The notes under the pieces: model-generated | Seen by the model: the letters and a program-made list of their open reading frames with translations, nothing else | What the model was told of the DNA's origin: nothing | Database searches by the model: none | Position numbers and translations under genes: made by a program | Assembly (NCBI GenBank): GCA_017577485.1 | Contig: PKRI01000018.1 | Location: forward strand, 1-36,355 | DNA: 36,355 bases | From: Bacillota bacterium | GTDB lineage: Bacteria; Bacillota; Sulfobacillia; Thermaerobacterales; RSA17 | Direction of reading: 5' to 3' | Shown: positions 22,670 to 31,076 of the stretch, piece by piece | Layout: each line of letters begins with the position of its first letter | Position numbering within the stretch: position 1 is the first letter of the stretch

Positions 22670-24525
22670 CGCGCCCCGGGCTTCGGCGCCGCGACAGCAA
22701 TGTGCAGTTCCGCCAGCTGCCGGGAGTCCACCTCGGCCGGCGCGCCGGTCATCAGGTCCTGGGCCCGGTTGGTCTTGGGGAAGGCGATGACGTCGCGGAT
22801 GGACGCCCGCCGGGCCATCATCATCACCAGGCGGTCCAGGCCGGGCGCGATGCCGCCGTGGGGCGGCGTGCCGTACTCGAAGGCCTCCAGCAGGAAGCCG
22901 AAGCGCCGCTGGGCCTCTTCCCGGTCGATGGACAGCATGGCAAAGATGCGCTCCTGGACGTCGCGGCGGTGGATACGGATACTGCCGCTGCCCAGTTCCA
23001 CGCCGTTGAGGACGATGTCGTAGGCCTTGGCCCGCACGGCGCCGGGATCGGTGTCCAGCAGGTGCAGGTCCTCGTCCATGGGCGAGGTGAAGGGATGGTG
23101 CACCGCCGCCCAGCGCCCGGCTTCCTCGTCCCACTCGAACATGGGGAACTCGGTGATCCAGACGAAGGCGTCGCGGCTCTCGTCGATGAGCCCCAGGCGC
23201 TCGGCCAGCACCGTGCGCAGATAGCCCAGGGCCGCCGCCACCACCGGCGGCTGGTCGGCCACGAACAGCAGCAGGTCGCCGGGCTCCGCCTCCATGCGCT
23301 CCAGCAGCGCCGTGATTTCCGCGGGCGTAAGGAACCGGGCGAAGGACGAGCGCATCGACGCCGGGTCCGGCCCGCCGCCGGCCGCTCCCGCGCCGGCCCC
23401 GGCCCCCGCCCCTTCGGGAACGATCAGCCACGCCAGGCCGCGGGCGCCCCGCGACGTGGCCTCCTGGGTCAGGTCATCGATCTCCTTGCGGCTGAACTTG
23501 CCGCCGCCCGGCACCCGAAGGCCGGCGATGCGGCCGCCGGCGTCGGCCACCGACCGGAACACCTTGAACTCCGTCTGCGTGAAGAGGTCGGTGACGGTGA
23601 CCAGTTCCAGGCCGTAGCGGAGGTCGGGCTTGTCCGTCCCGTAGCGCTCCATGGCCTCGCGGTAGGTGAGCCGCGGGAAGGGCTGGGGCAGTTCCACGCC
23701 CAGCACCTGGCGGTAGACGTGGACCAGCATGTCCTCGGTGTCCTGGATGATGTCGTCCACGTCCACGAAGGACCGCTCCACGTCGATCTGGGTGAACTCG
23801 GGCTGGCGGTCGGCCCGCAGGTCCTCGTCCCGGAAGCAGCGCACGATCTGGAAGTACTTGTCGAAGCCGGACACCATCAGCAGCTGCTTGAACAGCTGCG
23901 GCGACTGCGGCAGGGCGTAGAAGGACCCGGGGTAGAGCCGGCTGGGGACCAGGTAGTCCCTGGCGCCCTCGGGCGTGCTGCGGGTCAGGAACGGCGTCTC
24001 GATCTCGATGTACCCGCGGGAGTCGTAGAAGTCGCGGACCGCCTTGGTGACCCGGTGCCTCAGCATGATGGCCTCCTGCATGGACGGCCGCCGCAGGTCC
24101 AGGTAGCGGTAGCGCAGGCGGACGCTCTCGTCCAGGTCCACGTCGTCCTCCAGGCTGAAGGGCGGCGTCTTGGACGGGTTGTAGATGTGCAGCGCCTCGG
24201 GCCAGACCTCGATCTCGCCGGTGGGCAGGTTGGGGTTGACCATGGCCGGGTCCCGCCGGCGGACCCGCCCGCGCACGGTGATGACGTACTCGGACTTCAA
24301 CTGCTTGGCCAGGTCGTAGACGCCGGCGGCGGTCTGGTCGGCCGAGAAGACCAGCTGCACGCGGCCGCTGCGGTCCCGCAGGTCCACGAACAGCAGGCCG
24401 CCGTGGTCGCGGGTGCGGGCCACCCACCCGGCCAGCACCACCTCCTGGCCGTCGTGTTCCACGCGCAGGGTGCCGCAGTAGTGGGTGCGGCGCCCAAAAG
24501 GCTGGTTGGTCGTGGCGCGGGTCAT
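22666..24525 (-). CDS. aspS: Aspartyl-tRNA synthetase
   Basis: A 619-residue bacterial class II synthetase charging tRNA-Asp (or also tRNA-Asn in non-discriminating forms). It has the N-terminal OB fold (GWVARTRDHGGLLFVDLRD), motif 2 FRDEDLRADRQPEFTQ, the bacterial GAD insertion (residues about 290-420), and motif 3 GIAPGLDRL. A Gly/Ala-rich insert of about 15 residues (EGAGAGAGAGAAGGG) inside the GAD domain is local expansion. No asparaginyl-tRNA synthetase or amidotransferase gene is in view to settle specificity. The ATG at 24525 is 84 bases after hisS. It is the second gene of a hisS-aspS pair, a usual Firmicute arrangement. Confidence 0.97.
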   Translation of the reverse strand: MTRATTNQPFGRRTHYCGTLRVEHDGQEVVLAGWVARTRDHGGLLFVDLRDRSGRVQLVFSADQTAAGVYDLAKQLKSEYVITVRGRVRRRDPAMVNPNLPTGEIEVWPEALHIYNPSKTPPFSLEDDVDLDESVRLRYRYLDLRRPSMQEAIMLRHRVTKAVRDFYDSRGYIEIETPFLTRSTPEGARDYLVPSRLYPGSFYALPQSPQLFKQLLMVSGFDKYFQIVRCFRDEDLRADRQPEFTQIDVERSFVDVDDIIQDTEDMLVHVYRQVLGVELPQPFPRLTYREAMERYGTDKPDLRYGLELVTVTDLFTQTEFKVFRSVADAGGRIAGLRVPGGGKFSRKEIDDLTQEATSRGARGLAWLIVPEGAGAGAGAGAAGGGPDPASMRSSFARFLTPAEITALLERMEAEPGDLLLFVADQPPVVAAALGYLRTVLAERLGLIDESRDAFVWITEFPMFEWDEEAGRWAAVHHPFTSPMDEDLHLLDTDPGAVRAKAYDIVLNGVELGSGSIRIHRRDVQERIFAMLSIDREEAQRRFGFLLEAFEYGTPPHGGIAPGLDRLVMMMARRASIRDVIAFPKTNRAQDLMTGAPAEVDSRQLAELHIAVAAPKPGAR

Positions 24526-24609
24526 GGTACCGGTCGCGGCCTCCTTAACGTCCTCAATCTCGCATCCTGCCGGGCCCGTCCCCGCCGGCCCGGCCCCGGG
24601 ACTTCCCCC

Positions 24610-25881
24610 TCAGTCCCGGGCCCGCAATTCCGCCAGTTCCTGCACCAGGCGGTCCAGGGGCACGTCCCGCTGCTCGGCGGTGCGCAGGTCGCGCAGCGGC
24701 GCGCTGCCCCTGGCCAGCTCGTCGCTCCCCAGGATCACCACGTACCGGGCGGGGTAGCGGTCGGCGAACTTCAACTGGCTCTTCAGGCTGCGGCCGCCGT
24801 AGTCCACATCGGCCGGGATCCCTGCCCGCCGCAGGTCCCGCACCAGCCGCAGGGCTTCCGGCTTCACGTCGTCGCCGGCGGTGGCCACAAAGACCGTGAT
24901 GCCCCGCTCCACCTGGGGCAGCCGGCCCAGGTCGGCCAGGACGTAAAGCAGCCGCTCCATCCCCAGGCCGAAGCCGATGCCCGGCGTGGGCTTGCCGCCC
25001 AATTCCTCCACCAGTCCGTCGTAGCGGCCGCCGCCGCAGACGGCGTCCTGGGCGCCCAGGTCGGTGTAGAAGACCTCGAAGACGGTCTTGGTGTAATAGT
25101 CGAAGCCCCGAACCAGGGTGGGCTCCACGGTGTACCGGACGCCCAGGGTCTCCAGGTACGTCCGCAGGCCCTGGAAGTGGTCGGCGCACTCGCCGCACAG
25201 GTAGTCGACGCTGCGGGGCGCGGCCTCCTTGTGCCGGCGGCAGCCCTCGTTCTTGCAGTCCAGCATGCGCAGCGGGTTGAGTTCGAAGCGGGTGCGGCAG
25301 TCGGCGCACAGGTCGTCGAGCCGCGGGCGGAAGTGCTCCCGCAGGGCGGCGACGTAGCCCGGCCGGCAGTTGGGACACCCGATGCTGTTGAGCCGCACGC
25401 CCAGGTCCTCGATGCCCAGGCGGCGCAACAACTCGATGGGCAGGCTGATCAACTCGGCGTCCACGGCCGGGTCCAGCGACCCCAGCACCTCGGCGCCGAA
25501 CTGGTGGTGCTGGCGGTAGCGTCCCGCCTGGGGCCGCTCGTAGCGGAACATGGGCGTGGTCAGGTAGTAGAGTTTGACCGGCTGCGGCCCGGCGTGGAGG
25601 CCGTTTTCGAGGTAGGCCCGCACCACCGGCGCCGTGCCCTCGGGCCGCAGGGTGACCGACCGCCCGCCCCGGTCCTGGAAGGTGTACATCTCCTTGCGCA
25701 CCACGTCGGTGGACTCGCCGGCGGTGCGCTGGAACAGTTCCGTGTGCTCGAAGACCGGCGTGCGGATCTCGCCATAGCCGAAATCCCGGCAGACGCCGCG
25801 GATGATCTCTTCCACCGCCTGCCAGCGGGCGGCTTCGTCGGGCAGGATGTCGTTGGTGCCCCGGGGCCGTCGGGTGAGCAA
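24610..25881 (-). CDS. hisS: Histidyl-tRNA synthetase
   Basis: A 423-residue class II synthetase. It has the N-terminal RPRGTNDILPDE, motif 1 region FEHTELFQRT, motif 2 FRYERPQAGRYRQHHQ, the histidine-A motif RGFDYYTKT with GGGRYDGL, motif 3 GIGFGLGMERLL, and the C-terminal anticodon-binding domain ending RTAEQRDVPLDRLV. Four cysteines in paired CxxC-like contexts (residues about 169-242) resemble a zinc-binding insert seen in some bacterial HisRS. It starts at TTG 25881 with GAGGTGA six bases upstream. The short leader (about 60 bases) is too small for a T-box. Confidence 0.97.
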   Translation of the reverse strand: MLTRRPRGTNDILPDEAARWQAVEEIIRGVCRDFGYGEIRTPVFEHTELFQRTAGESTDVVRKEMYTFQDRGGRSVTLRPEGTAPVVRAYLENGLHAGPQPVKLYYLTTPMFRYERPQAGRYRQHHQFGAEVLGSLDPAVDAELISLPIELLRRLGIEDLGVRLNSIGCPNCRPGYVAALREHFRPRLDDLCADCRTRFELNPLRMLDCKNEGCRRHKEAAPRSVDYLCGECADHFQGLRTYLETLGVRYTVEPTLVRGFDYYTKTVFEVFYTDLGAQDAVCGGGRYDGLVEELGGKPTPGIGFGLGMERLLYVLADLGRLPQVERGITVFVATAGDDVKPEALRLVRDLRRAGIPADVDYGGRSLKSQLKFADRYPARYVVILGSDELARGSAPLRDLRTAEQRDVPLDRLVQELAELRARD

Positions 25882-25945
25882 CCGGCGTCACCTCGCAGGT
25901 GGTTTCGGGCCGTCTGAGGCCTGTCTCCGACCCGCTCAGGTCCTT

Positions 25946-25954
25946 ATCATACCA
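25946..25954 (-). promoter_or_regulatory. Extended -10 promoter of hisS-aspS
   Basis: TGG-TATGAT on the minus strand (-10 at 25946-25951) about 65 bases before the TTG start. No good -35 is present, so the TG extension would have to compensate. Confidence 0.55.
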
Positions 25955-26140
25955 ACCGCCGCGGGCCGCCGCACAGGCCCGGCCTTCTGCCGCCGGGCCC
26001 ATGGGCCGCGCCGGAGCCGCGCGACGTGCTCGCGGCTCCGGGCCGGAGGGCACCGTATTCGACACCATCCGTGGCTGCGTCCTCCTGCGGGGAAGCGCAG
26101 CCGTGGGCCCCGCCGGCCCGCGGCGGGCGGCGGAGCTGGA

Positions 26141-26180
26141 GCGCCCGGCGGCGCCCGGCGGCGCACGGCGGCGCCCGGCG
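26141..26180. repeat. Four tandem 10-bp GC repeats
   Basis: Four head-to-tail copies of GCGCCCGGCG, the third with one substitution, in the 380-base divergent space between hisS and the CPBP-like gene. The same space also holds an 8-bp inverted repeat (CGGACAGG 26179-26186 and CCTGTCCG 26226-26233). No open frame here looks like a gene. Confidence 0.75.
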
Positions 26181-26261
26181 GACAGGTCGCGGCAGGCGGG
26201 TGTCGAAGGACGGTGGCGAAGCCGGCCTGTCCGGGCAGGCCCGTCGTGGGGGTGGACTCCC

Positions 26262-27746
26262 GTGCGGCCCAACGAGCAAGATCGCCCGGAGCGGCGTCCC
26301 GGCAGGCTCCGCCGCCTGGCACGGGCCGTGTCCCCCCGGAACGCCCTGGCGGTGACCTTCTGGCTGCTGGTGGGCGCCGCGGTCATCGGTGCCGCCGGCG
26401 TGCTGCTGGCCGCCCTTTTCCCCGAGGCTGCCGGGGTGGCCCCCGGCGAGTTCGTGGGCGACGAGGCGTACCGGGTCCAGGACCTCACCCTGAAACGGGG
26501 ATACCTGGAACTGGTCTTCCCCGACGCGCACCTGGTGCCGGTCTACCGCGGCGGCGAAGTGGCCGGCGCGGTCCTGGTGGGCTCCGGCCGGTACGTGCTG
26601 GAGCCCCGGGGCGCCGACCGGGCGCTGCTGGCCACCCTGACTGGGTTCGAAACCGTCCGCGACAACGTCACCGCCGCCTACGTCAGCATGGATTACCGCG
26701 ACCTGGAGAACGCCCGTTACAGTGCCGGGGGCCGCCGCGACGACAACAGCCAGGCGCTGGAGCGGGCCCGCCAGCTGCTGGAGAACCGGCGCCGGATCCA
26801 CCCGTCGGTGGCCGGGGCCGGCATGGCCGCTCTCTTCCGGGAGCCCAACCAGGACGCCGTCTTCGCCGAGGGCGTGGATCTCGGGGCCCTGCTCTACCGC
26901 CCTGGGCAGCCCCATGAGGCCCACTTCGTGGACCTGGGCAGCGTGACGGTCCGCTTCGGCGACGCCGCGGCCCGGGGCCGCGCGGGGGCCGGAGCCTTCC
27001 AACTGACGCTGACCGCCCCGGTGGCCATGGTCCTGTTCGCCTCGGTGCTGCTCCTGCTGCTGATCATGGTGGTGGTGCTGACCGCCGACCTGGAGCCGCG
27101 TCACCCCGCGGCAGGCCTGCGCCTGGCCCGGGAACCGGCCACCTGGCTGGGCGCGCTGCTCCTGGCCGCGGTTGAGGTGGGCGTGGTCTACATGGACCAG
27201 GTCCGGATCCTGGCGCTGGAGCCCGGATGGCTGTACGCGGCCTTCGCCCTGCTGGCGCTGCTGCGCCCGCTGCAGGCCGGGCCGCGGCCGGTGGTGACGG
27301 GTCTCAGCCCGCGGTACCCGTGGCGCAGCCTGGTGGTGGGCCTGCTGGTGGGCGTGCTGGGATTTCTCGGCGCCGCCCTGCGCCTGCCCCAGGGCATCGA
27401 CGCCGATGCCACCGCCGGGTGGCCGCTGCTGCTGGCCCAGGGCTTCCTGCTGCAGGGCTTCGCCACGGAGGTCTACCGGCGCGGGCTTCTGCAGGTCACC
27501 CTGCAGGCGGCGGCGGGCCGGCGGGTGGGCCTGGCGCTGTCGCCGGTGCTGGTGGGCCTGCTGTACATCCTGCCGCGGGTTCTGGCCCAGCCTGCGGCCT
27601 GGCCCCAACTGCTGGCGGAGGGGCTGCTGCTGGTGGCCCTGGGCGAGACCATCTTCGCCTTCCTGTTCGACCGGACCGGCGCCGTCTGGGCCGGCAGCGT
27701 GGCCCGCGGCCTGCTGTTCGCCGCCCAGCGGCTGCTGGTTTACTGA
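26262..27746 (+). CDS. CPBP-family membrane protein lacking usual catalytic residues
   Basis: A 494-residue membrane protein, the only clear plus-strand gene. An N-terminal transmembrane helix precedes an extracellular region of about 230 residues of unknown fold, which is followed by several helices. The last 150 residues resemble a CPBP (CAAX-protease/bacteriocin-processing) domain. In active members the motif is EExxxR; here it is TEVYRRG, with only the second glutamate (about 403) kept. The later histidine positions read as LPRVLAQ and SVARGLLF, i.e. no histidine. So I infer a non-catalytic relative. The start is probably GTG 26262 (VRPNEQDRPERR), with GGGGGTGG seven bases upstream; the frame is open further up but of random composition. 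Confidence 0.72.
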   Translation: MRPNEQDRPERRPGRLRRLARAVSPRNALAVTFWLLVGAAVIGAAGVLLAALFPEAAGVAPGEFVGDEAYRVQDLTLKRGYLELVFPDAHLVPVYRGGEVAGAVLVGSGRYVLEPRGADRALLATLTGFETVRDNVTAAYVSMDYRDLENARYSAGGRRDDNSQALERARQLLENRRRIHPSVAGAGMAALFREPNQDAVFAEGVDLGALLYRPGQPHEAHFVDLGSVTVRFGDAAARGRAGAGAFQLTLTAPVAMVLFASVLLLLLIMVVVLTADLEPRHPAAGLRLAREPATWLGALLLAAVEVGVVYMDQVRILALEPGWLYAAFALLALLRPLQAGPRPVVTGLSPRYPWRSLVVGLLVGVLGFLGAALRLPQGIDADATAGWPLLLAQGFLLQGFATEVYRRGLLQVTLQAAAGRRVGLALSPVLVGLLYILPRVLAQPAAWPQLLAEGLLLVALGETIFAFLFDRTGAVWAGSVARGLLFAAQRLLVY

Positions 27747-27773
27747 AGCGCGCTGGCTGGTCGGAAGCGCGCT
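27747..27773 (+). terminator. Hairpin after the CPBP-like gene
   Basis: AGCGCGCT occurs twice (27747-27754 and 27766-27773); because each copy is self-complementary they form both a direct and an inverted repeat around an 11-base loop, directly after the stop. A weak CTTGCCCTT tail follows. Confidence 0.5.
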
Positions 27774-27797
27774 CTTGCCCTTGCGCGCCGGCCCCCG

Positions 27798-27995
27798 TGC
27801 AATAGAAGTGCGGTTTGGCTCTTACCCGCGGCCGCGGGCGGCCTCTTGTGCAATGTAAGACAGAAAGAACCCTTGTCCGGCCCGTTCACCGGCGTGACCG
27901 CGACCGCGGACCGCTGTTAAGGGCCATCGCGCGTTTATAATGCACCGGCGCGGCCGCCGGCGGGGACTTTAGGGCCGAAGAGCCCTTATAATGCC
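27798..27995. repeat. 198-bp symmetric four-motif element, copy B
   Basis: Same design as the element at 2518-2715. 27-bp motifs lie on the plus strand at 27798-27824 and 27849-27875, and on the minus strand at 27918-27944 and 27969-27995. Steps are 51, 69 and 51 bp, with two-fold symmetry about 27896.5. The motif is TGCANTR, 14 bases, CYCTTA; single departures are G for T at position 1 and A for T at 26 in the last unit, and G for A at position 27 in the second. It occupies the space between the 3' ends of two convergent genes. Confidence 0.9.
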
Positions 27996-28044
27996 GCGAA
28001 CACGGGCGTGAACGGGCCCCCATCGTGCCCGCAGCCCGGGGCCG

Positions 28045-28584
28045 TCAGAACGTCTTGTCGGTGTCCAGCAGGATGGTGACGGGGCCGTCGTTGTGGATTT
28101 CCACGTGCATGTGCTCCTGGAACCATCCGGTCTTGACCGGGACGCCCAACTTCCACACCTCGTCCACGAAACGGTCGAACAGGCGGCGGGCCCGGTCCGG
28201 CTCGGCGGCCCCAATGAAACTGGGACGGCGGCCCCGGCGGGCGTCGCCGTACAGCGTGAACTGCGACACCGCCAGCAGGCTGCCGCCGACCTCCAGCAGC
28301 GAGCGGTTCATCTTGCCCTCGTCGTCTTCGAAAATCCGCAGGTTGACCACTTTGTCGGCCAGGACCCGGGCGTCGTCCTCGTCATCGTCGCGCCCGACAC
28401 CCACCAGCACCACCAGGCCCCGGCCGATGCGGCGGGGTGATGCGGCATCGTCCCCGGTCGTCTCCCCCACGCCGCCCTGCGCCGCACCGGCGGCGCGGGC
28501 CGCCTCACCGCCGGCGCCGCCGGCCGCCGCCGCGGGGTCCAGGGACACCGCCCCGGCCGTCACCCGCTGCACCACCGCGCGCAC
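28045..28584 (-). CDS. dtd: D-aminoacyl-tRNA deacylase with a low-complexity insert
   Basis: A 179-residue homologue of DTD, the proofreading enzyme that removes D-amino acids (and glycine from tRNA-Ala). It has MRAVVQRV at the N terminus, the active-site SQFTLYGD, and the C-terminal NDGPVTILLDT with the Gly-cisPro pair. Family members are about 145-150 residues; the excess is an Ala/Gly-rich stretch at residues 17-52, placed in the hairpin after the first strand, where relatives have a short turn. The start is GTG 28584, two bases after the relA stop. It forms the standard relA-dtd pair. Confidence 0.94.
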   Translation of the reverse strand: MRAVVQRVTAGAVSLDPAAAAGGAGGEAARAAGAAQGGVGETTGDDAASPRRIGRGLVVLVGVGRDDDEDDARVLADKVVNLRIFEDDEGKMNRSLLEVGGSLLAVSQFTLYGDARRGRRPSFIGAAEPDRARRLFDRFVDEVWKLGVPVKTGWFQEHMHVEIHNDGPVTILLDTDKTF

Positions 28585-28586
28585 CG

Positions 28587-30839
28587 TCAGTGCATCTCCT
28601 TACCGCTGACCCGCTCCACGCTCAGCACGTCCCGCACCCGCTCGATCTGGCGGCGGATGTAGTCGTACTGGTCCAGGCCGCGGATCTCCAGGATCAGGTC
28701 GATGTAGGCGGAGCCGTCGCGGCCGGCGCGGGCCCGGGCGCTGAGGATGTTGGTGCGGGTGTCGGCCACCACGTGGGCGATGTCCGACAGCAGGCCCGGC
28801 CGGTCGATGCCGTGGATCACCATATGGACCGGGTAATAAGCGGCCTGGACGCTCTCCCAGGCCACGTCGATGAGGCGGTTGGCGTCCTCGGCCACGAGGC
28901 GGGCCAGGTTGGGGCAGCTGCGCTGGTGGATGGACACACCGCGGCCCCGGGTGATGTAGCCCACGATGTCGTCGCCGGGCACCGGGCTGCAGCAGCGCGA
29001 CAGCCGCACCAGCACGTTGTCGATGCCCTTGACCTGCACCGCCTCGGTGGGGTCGCCGGGGGGCAGCGTCCTCCGCTTGATCTGGGCCAGCCGGGCGGCC
29101 TCGTCGATGACGCGGGTCCGCTCCCGGTAAAGTTCCTTAAGGCGGCCCACCACCTGGGCGGCCGTGACGCCGCCGTAGCCCACCGCCACCAGCAGGTCGT
29201 CGGGGTCGGTGTAGCCGAGCTTGCGGCCCACCTCGGCCGCCGCCTCGTCGGTCCACAACTCGCTGAGCCGCACGCCCTGGGACCGGGCCTCGCGCTCCAG
29301 GGCCTCCCGGCCCCGCTCCAGGTTCTCCTCGCGCCGCTGGCGCTTCAGGAACTGGCGGATCCGGTTCTTGGCGGTGTTGGTCTTGACCAGGGCCAGCCAG
29401 TCACGGCTGGGGCCGGCGCTCTGCTTGCTGGTGATGATCTCGACGATGTCGCCGTTGTCCAGCCGGTGGTCGATGGGGACCAGGCGGCCGTTGACCTTGG
29501 CGCCCACGCAGTGGTGGCCCACCTCGGTGTGGATCCGGTAGGCGAAGTCGATGGGCGTGGACCCCGCCGGCAGTTCGATGACGTCGCCCTTGGGCGTGAA
29601 CACGAAGACCTCGTCGGAGAAGACGTCCAGTTTCAGCGACTCCATGAACTCCCGGGCGTCGCGCAGGTCCGACTGCCACTCCAGGATCTCCCGCAGCCAC
29701 GACAGCTTGGCGTCGAAGTCGTCGCGGCTGGCGGTGGTCCCCTCCTTGTAGCGCCAGTGGGCGGCGATGCCGTACTCGGCGGTGCGGTGCATCTCCCAGG
29801 TGCGGATCTGCACCTCGAAAGGCTCGCCGCCGGGGCCCACCACCGTGGTGTGCAGGCTCTGGTACATGTTGGACTTGGGCGTGGCGATGTAGTCCTTGAA
29901 GCGGCCGGGCAGCGGGCGCCACATGGTGTGGACCACGCCCAGGGCGCCGTAGCAGTCCTTCAGGGAATGGACGATGATGCGCACCGCCACCAGGTCGTAA
30001 ATCTCGGACAGGTCCTTACCCTGCTCGTAGACCTTCCGGTAGATGCTGTACAGGTGCTTGGCGCGGCCCTGGATGTCGGCCTCGATGCCCACCTCGGCCA
30101 GGCGCCGGCGGATCTGGGCCATGATGTCCTGGATCAGCGCCTCGCGCTCGGCGCGCTGGCGCGGGATGCGCTCGGCCAGGTCCCGGTAGCGCTCCGGCTC
30201 CAGGTACTGCAGGGCCAGGTCTTCCAGTTCCCACTGGATCCGCGAGATGCCCAGGCGGTGGGCCAGCGGCGCGAAGATCTCCAGCGTTTCCCGGGCCTTG
30301 GCCTGCTGCTTGCGCTCCTCCACGTGGGACAGGGTCCGCATGTTGTGCAGGCGGTCGGCCAACTTGATCAGGATGACGCGGATGTCTTTGGCCATGGCCA
30401 GGAACATCTTGCGCAGGTTCTCGGCCTGCTCCTCGACGCGGCTCTTGAAGTTGAGGCGGCTGAGCTTGGTGACGCCGTCCACCAGCAGCGCCACCTCGTG
30501 GCCGAAGAGGCGGCGGACCTCCTCCAGGTCGGCGTCGGTGTCCTCCACCACGTCGTGGAGCAGGGCCGCGATGACCGTGGGCTCGTCCAGTTCCAGGTCG
30601 GCGACGATGTAGGCCACGGCCACGGGGTGGGCGATGAAGTCGTCGCCCGAGGCCCGCTTCTGGCCGGCGTGGTGCTGGGCGCCGTAGGCGAAGGCCTCGT
30701 CGATGCGGCGGAGGTCGGCGGAGGGGTTGTACTGGCGCACGCGGTCCTTGAGGCGCTGGAGCATGGCCAGGACCTCCGGCGCCACGGCAACGCCGGAACC
30801 CAACTGTGCATCTGAAACTGCGTTCCTGTTCCGGGTCAT
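28587..30839 (-). CDS. relA: Bifunctional (p)ppGpp synthetase/hydrolase
   Basis: A 750-residue Rel enzyme of the stringent response. The N-terminal HD hydrolase domain has intact FIAHPVAVAYIVADL and HDVVEDT (about 95), so hydrolysis is expected. The synthetase domain contains ATPKSNMYQSLHTT (about 320-333) and EVQIRTWEMHRTAEYG. A TGS domain (VFVFTPKGDVIELP to IHTEVGHHCVGAKVNG), a zinc-finger-like CCSPVPGDDIVGYITRG segment and a C-terminal ACT domain complete it. The start is ATG 30839 behind AGGAGG. A promoter and a palindrome lie in its leader. Confidence 0.97.
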   Translation of the reverse strand: MTRNRNAVSDAQLGSGVAVAPEVLAMLQRLKDRVRQYNPSADLRRIDEAFAYGAQHHAGQKRASGDDFIAHPVAVAYIVADLELDEPTVIAALLHDVVEDTDADLEEVRRLFGHEVALLVDGVTKLSRLNFKSRVEEQAENLRKMFLAMAKDIRVILIKLADRLHNMRTLSHVEERKQQAKARETLEIFAPLAHRLGISRIQWELEDLALQYLEPERYRDLAERIPRQRAEREALIQDIMAQIRRRLAEVGIEADIQGRAKHLYSIYRKVYEQGKDLSEIYDLVAVRIIVHSLKDCYGALGVVHTMWRPLPGRFKDYIATPKSNMYQSLHTTVVGPGGEPFEVQIRTWEMHRTAEYGIAAHWRYKEGTTASRDDFDAKLSWLREILEWQSDLRDAREFMESLKLDVFSDEVFVFTPKGDVIELPAGSTPIDFAYRIHTEVGHHCVGAKVNGRLVPIDHRLDNGDIVEIITSKQSAGPSRDWLALVKTNTAKNRIRQFLKRQRREENLERGREALEREARSQGVRLSELWTDEAAAEVGRKLGYTDPDDLLVAVGYGGVTAAQVVGRLKELYRERTRVIDEAARLAQIKRRTLPPGDPTEAVQVKGIDNVLVRLSRCCSPVPGDDIVGYITRGRGVSIHQRSCPNLARLVAEDANRLIDVAWESVQAAYYPVHMVIHGIDRPGLLSDIAHVVADTRTNILSARARAGRDGSAYIDLILEIRGLDQYDYIRRQIERVRDVLSVERVSGKEMH

Positions 30840-30869
30840 GGCCCTCCTGCCCCACCGCCGGCGTCAGAG

Positions 30870-30886
30870 GTCGATCGCTGATCGAC
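30870..30886. promoter_or_regulatory. 17-bp palindrome in the relA leader
   Basis: GTCGATC-GCT-GATCGAC, perfect 7-base arms, lies about 25 bases downstream of the predicted relA transcription start and 31 bases before its ATG. Position and symmetry fit an operator; an RNA hairpin is the alternative. Confidence 0.6.
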
Positions 30887-30910
30887 AGGTCCGGGTGTTT
30901 GATTCACATC

Positions 30911-30919
30911 ATTATAGCA
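30911..30919 (-). promoter_or_regulatory. Extended -10 promoter of relA-dtd
   Basis: TGC-TATAAT on the minus strand (-10 at 30911-30916), a perfect -10 with TG extension and no recognisable -35, about 72 bases before the ATG. Confidence 0.65.
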
Positions 30920-31040
30920 CGGCGGTTCCGGCGTCCCGCGCCGGCCGGGCATTGTCGCGCCGCCCCCCACGGGCGGGACGCTGCGCGGGCAGGTACGGCC
31001 GCCCGGGTCGCCGGGCAGGCGCGTACGGCCGCACCGGCTC

Positions 31041-31070
31041 GATGCGGCCGCTTTCGATGCGGCCGCTTTC
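31041..31070. repeat. Tandem 15-bp duplication with NotI-type palindrome
   Basis: GATGCGGCCGCTTTC occurs twice head to tail immediately after the recJ stop. Each copy holds the palindrome GCGGCCGC. Two related GTACGGCCGC copies lie 20-45 bases further left. Confidence 0.75.
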
Positions 31071-31076
31071 CTGTCG

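Noticed and set aside
22702..25917. A 1071-codon plus-strand open frame
   Set aside because: It is antisense to aspS and hisS, both of which have all family motifs.
25882..25960. T-box leader upstream of hisS
   Set aside because: The space from promoter to start is about 60 bases, with no specifier loop, T-box sequence or terminator.
27798..27995. CRISPR array
   Set aside because: The repeats are degenerate, in both orientations and with 51/69-bp steps; there are no cas genes and no uniform direct repeats.
27918..27995. TATAAT-like boxes in element B as promoters
   Set aside because: TATAAT is present on the plus strand in two units, but the TTAAGG-like box is only 13 bases away and other units break the -10 match, so the conserved spacing does not fit a sigma-factor promoter.
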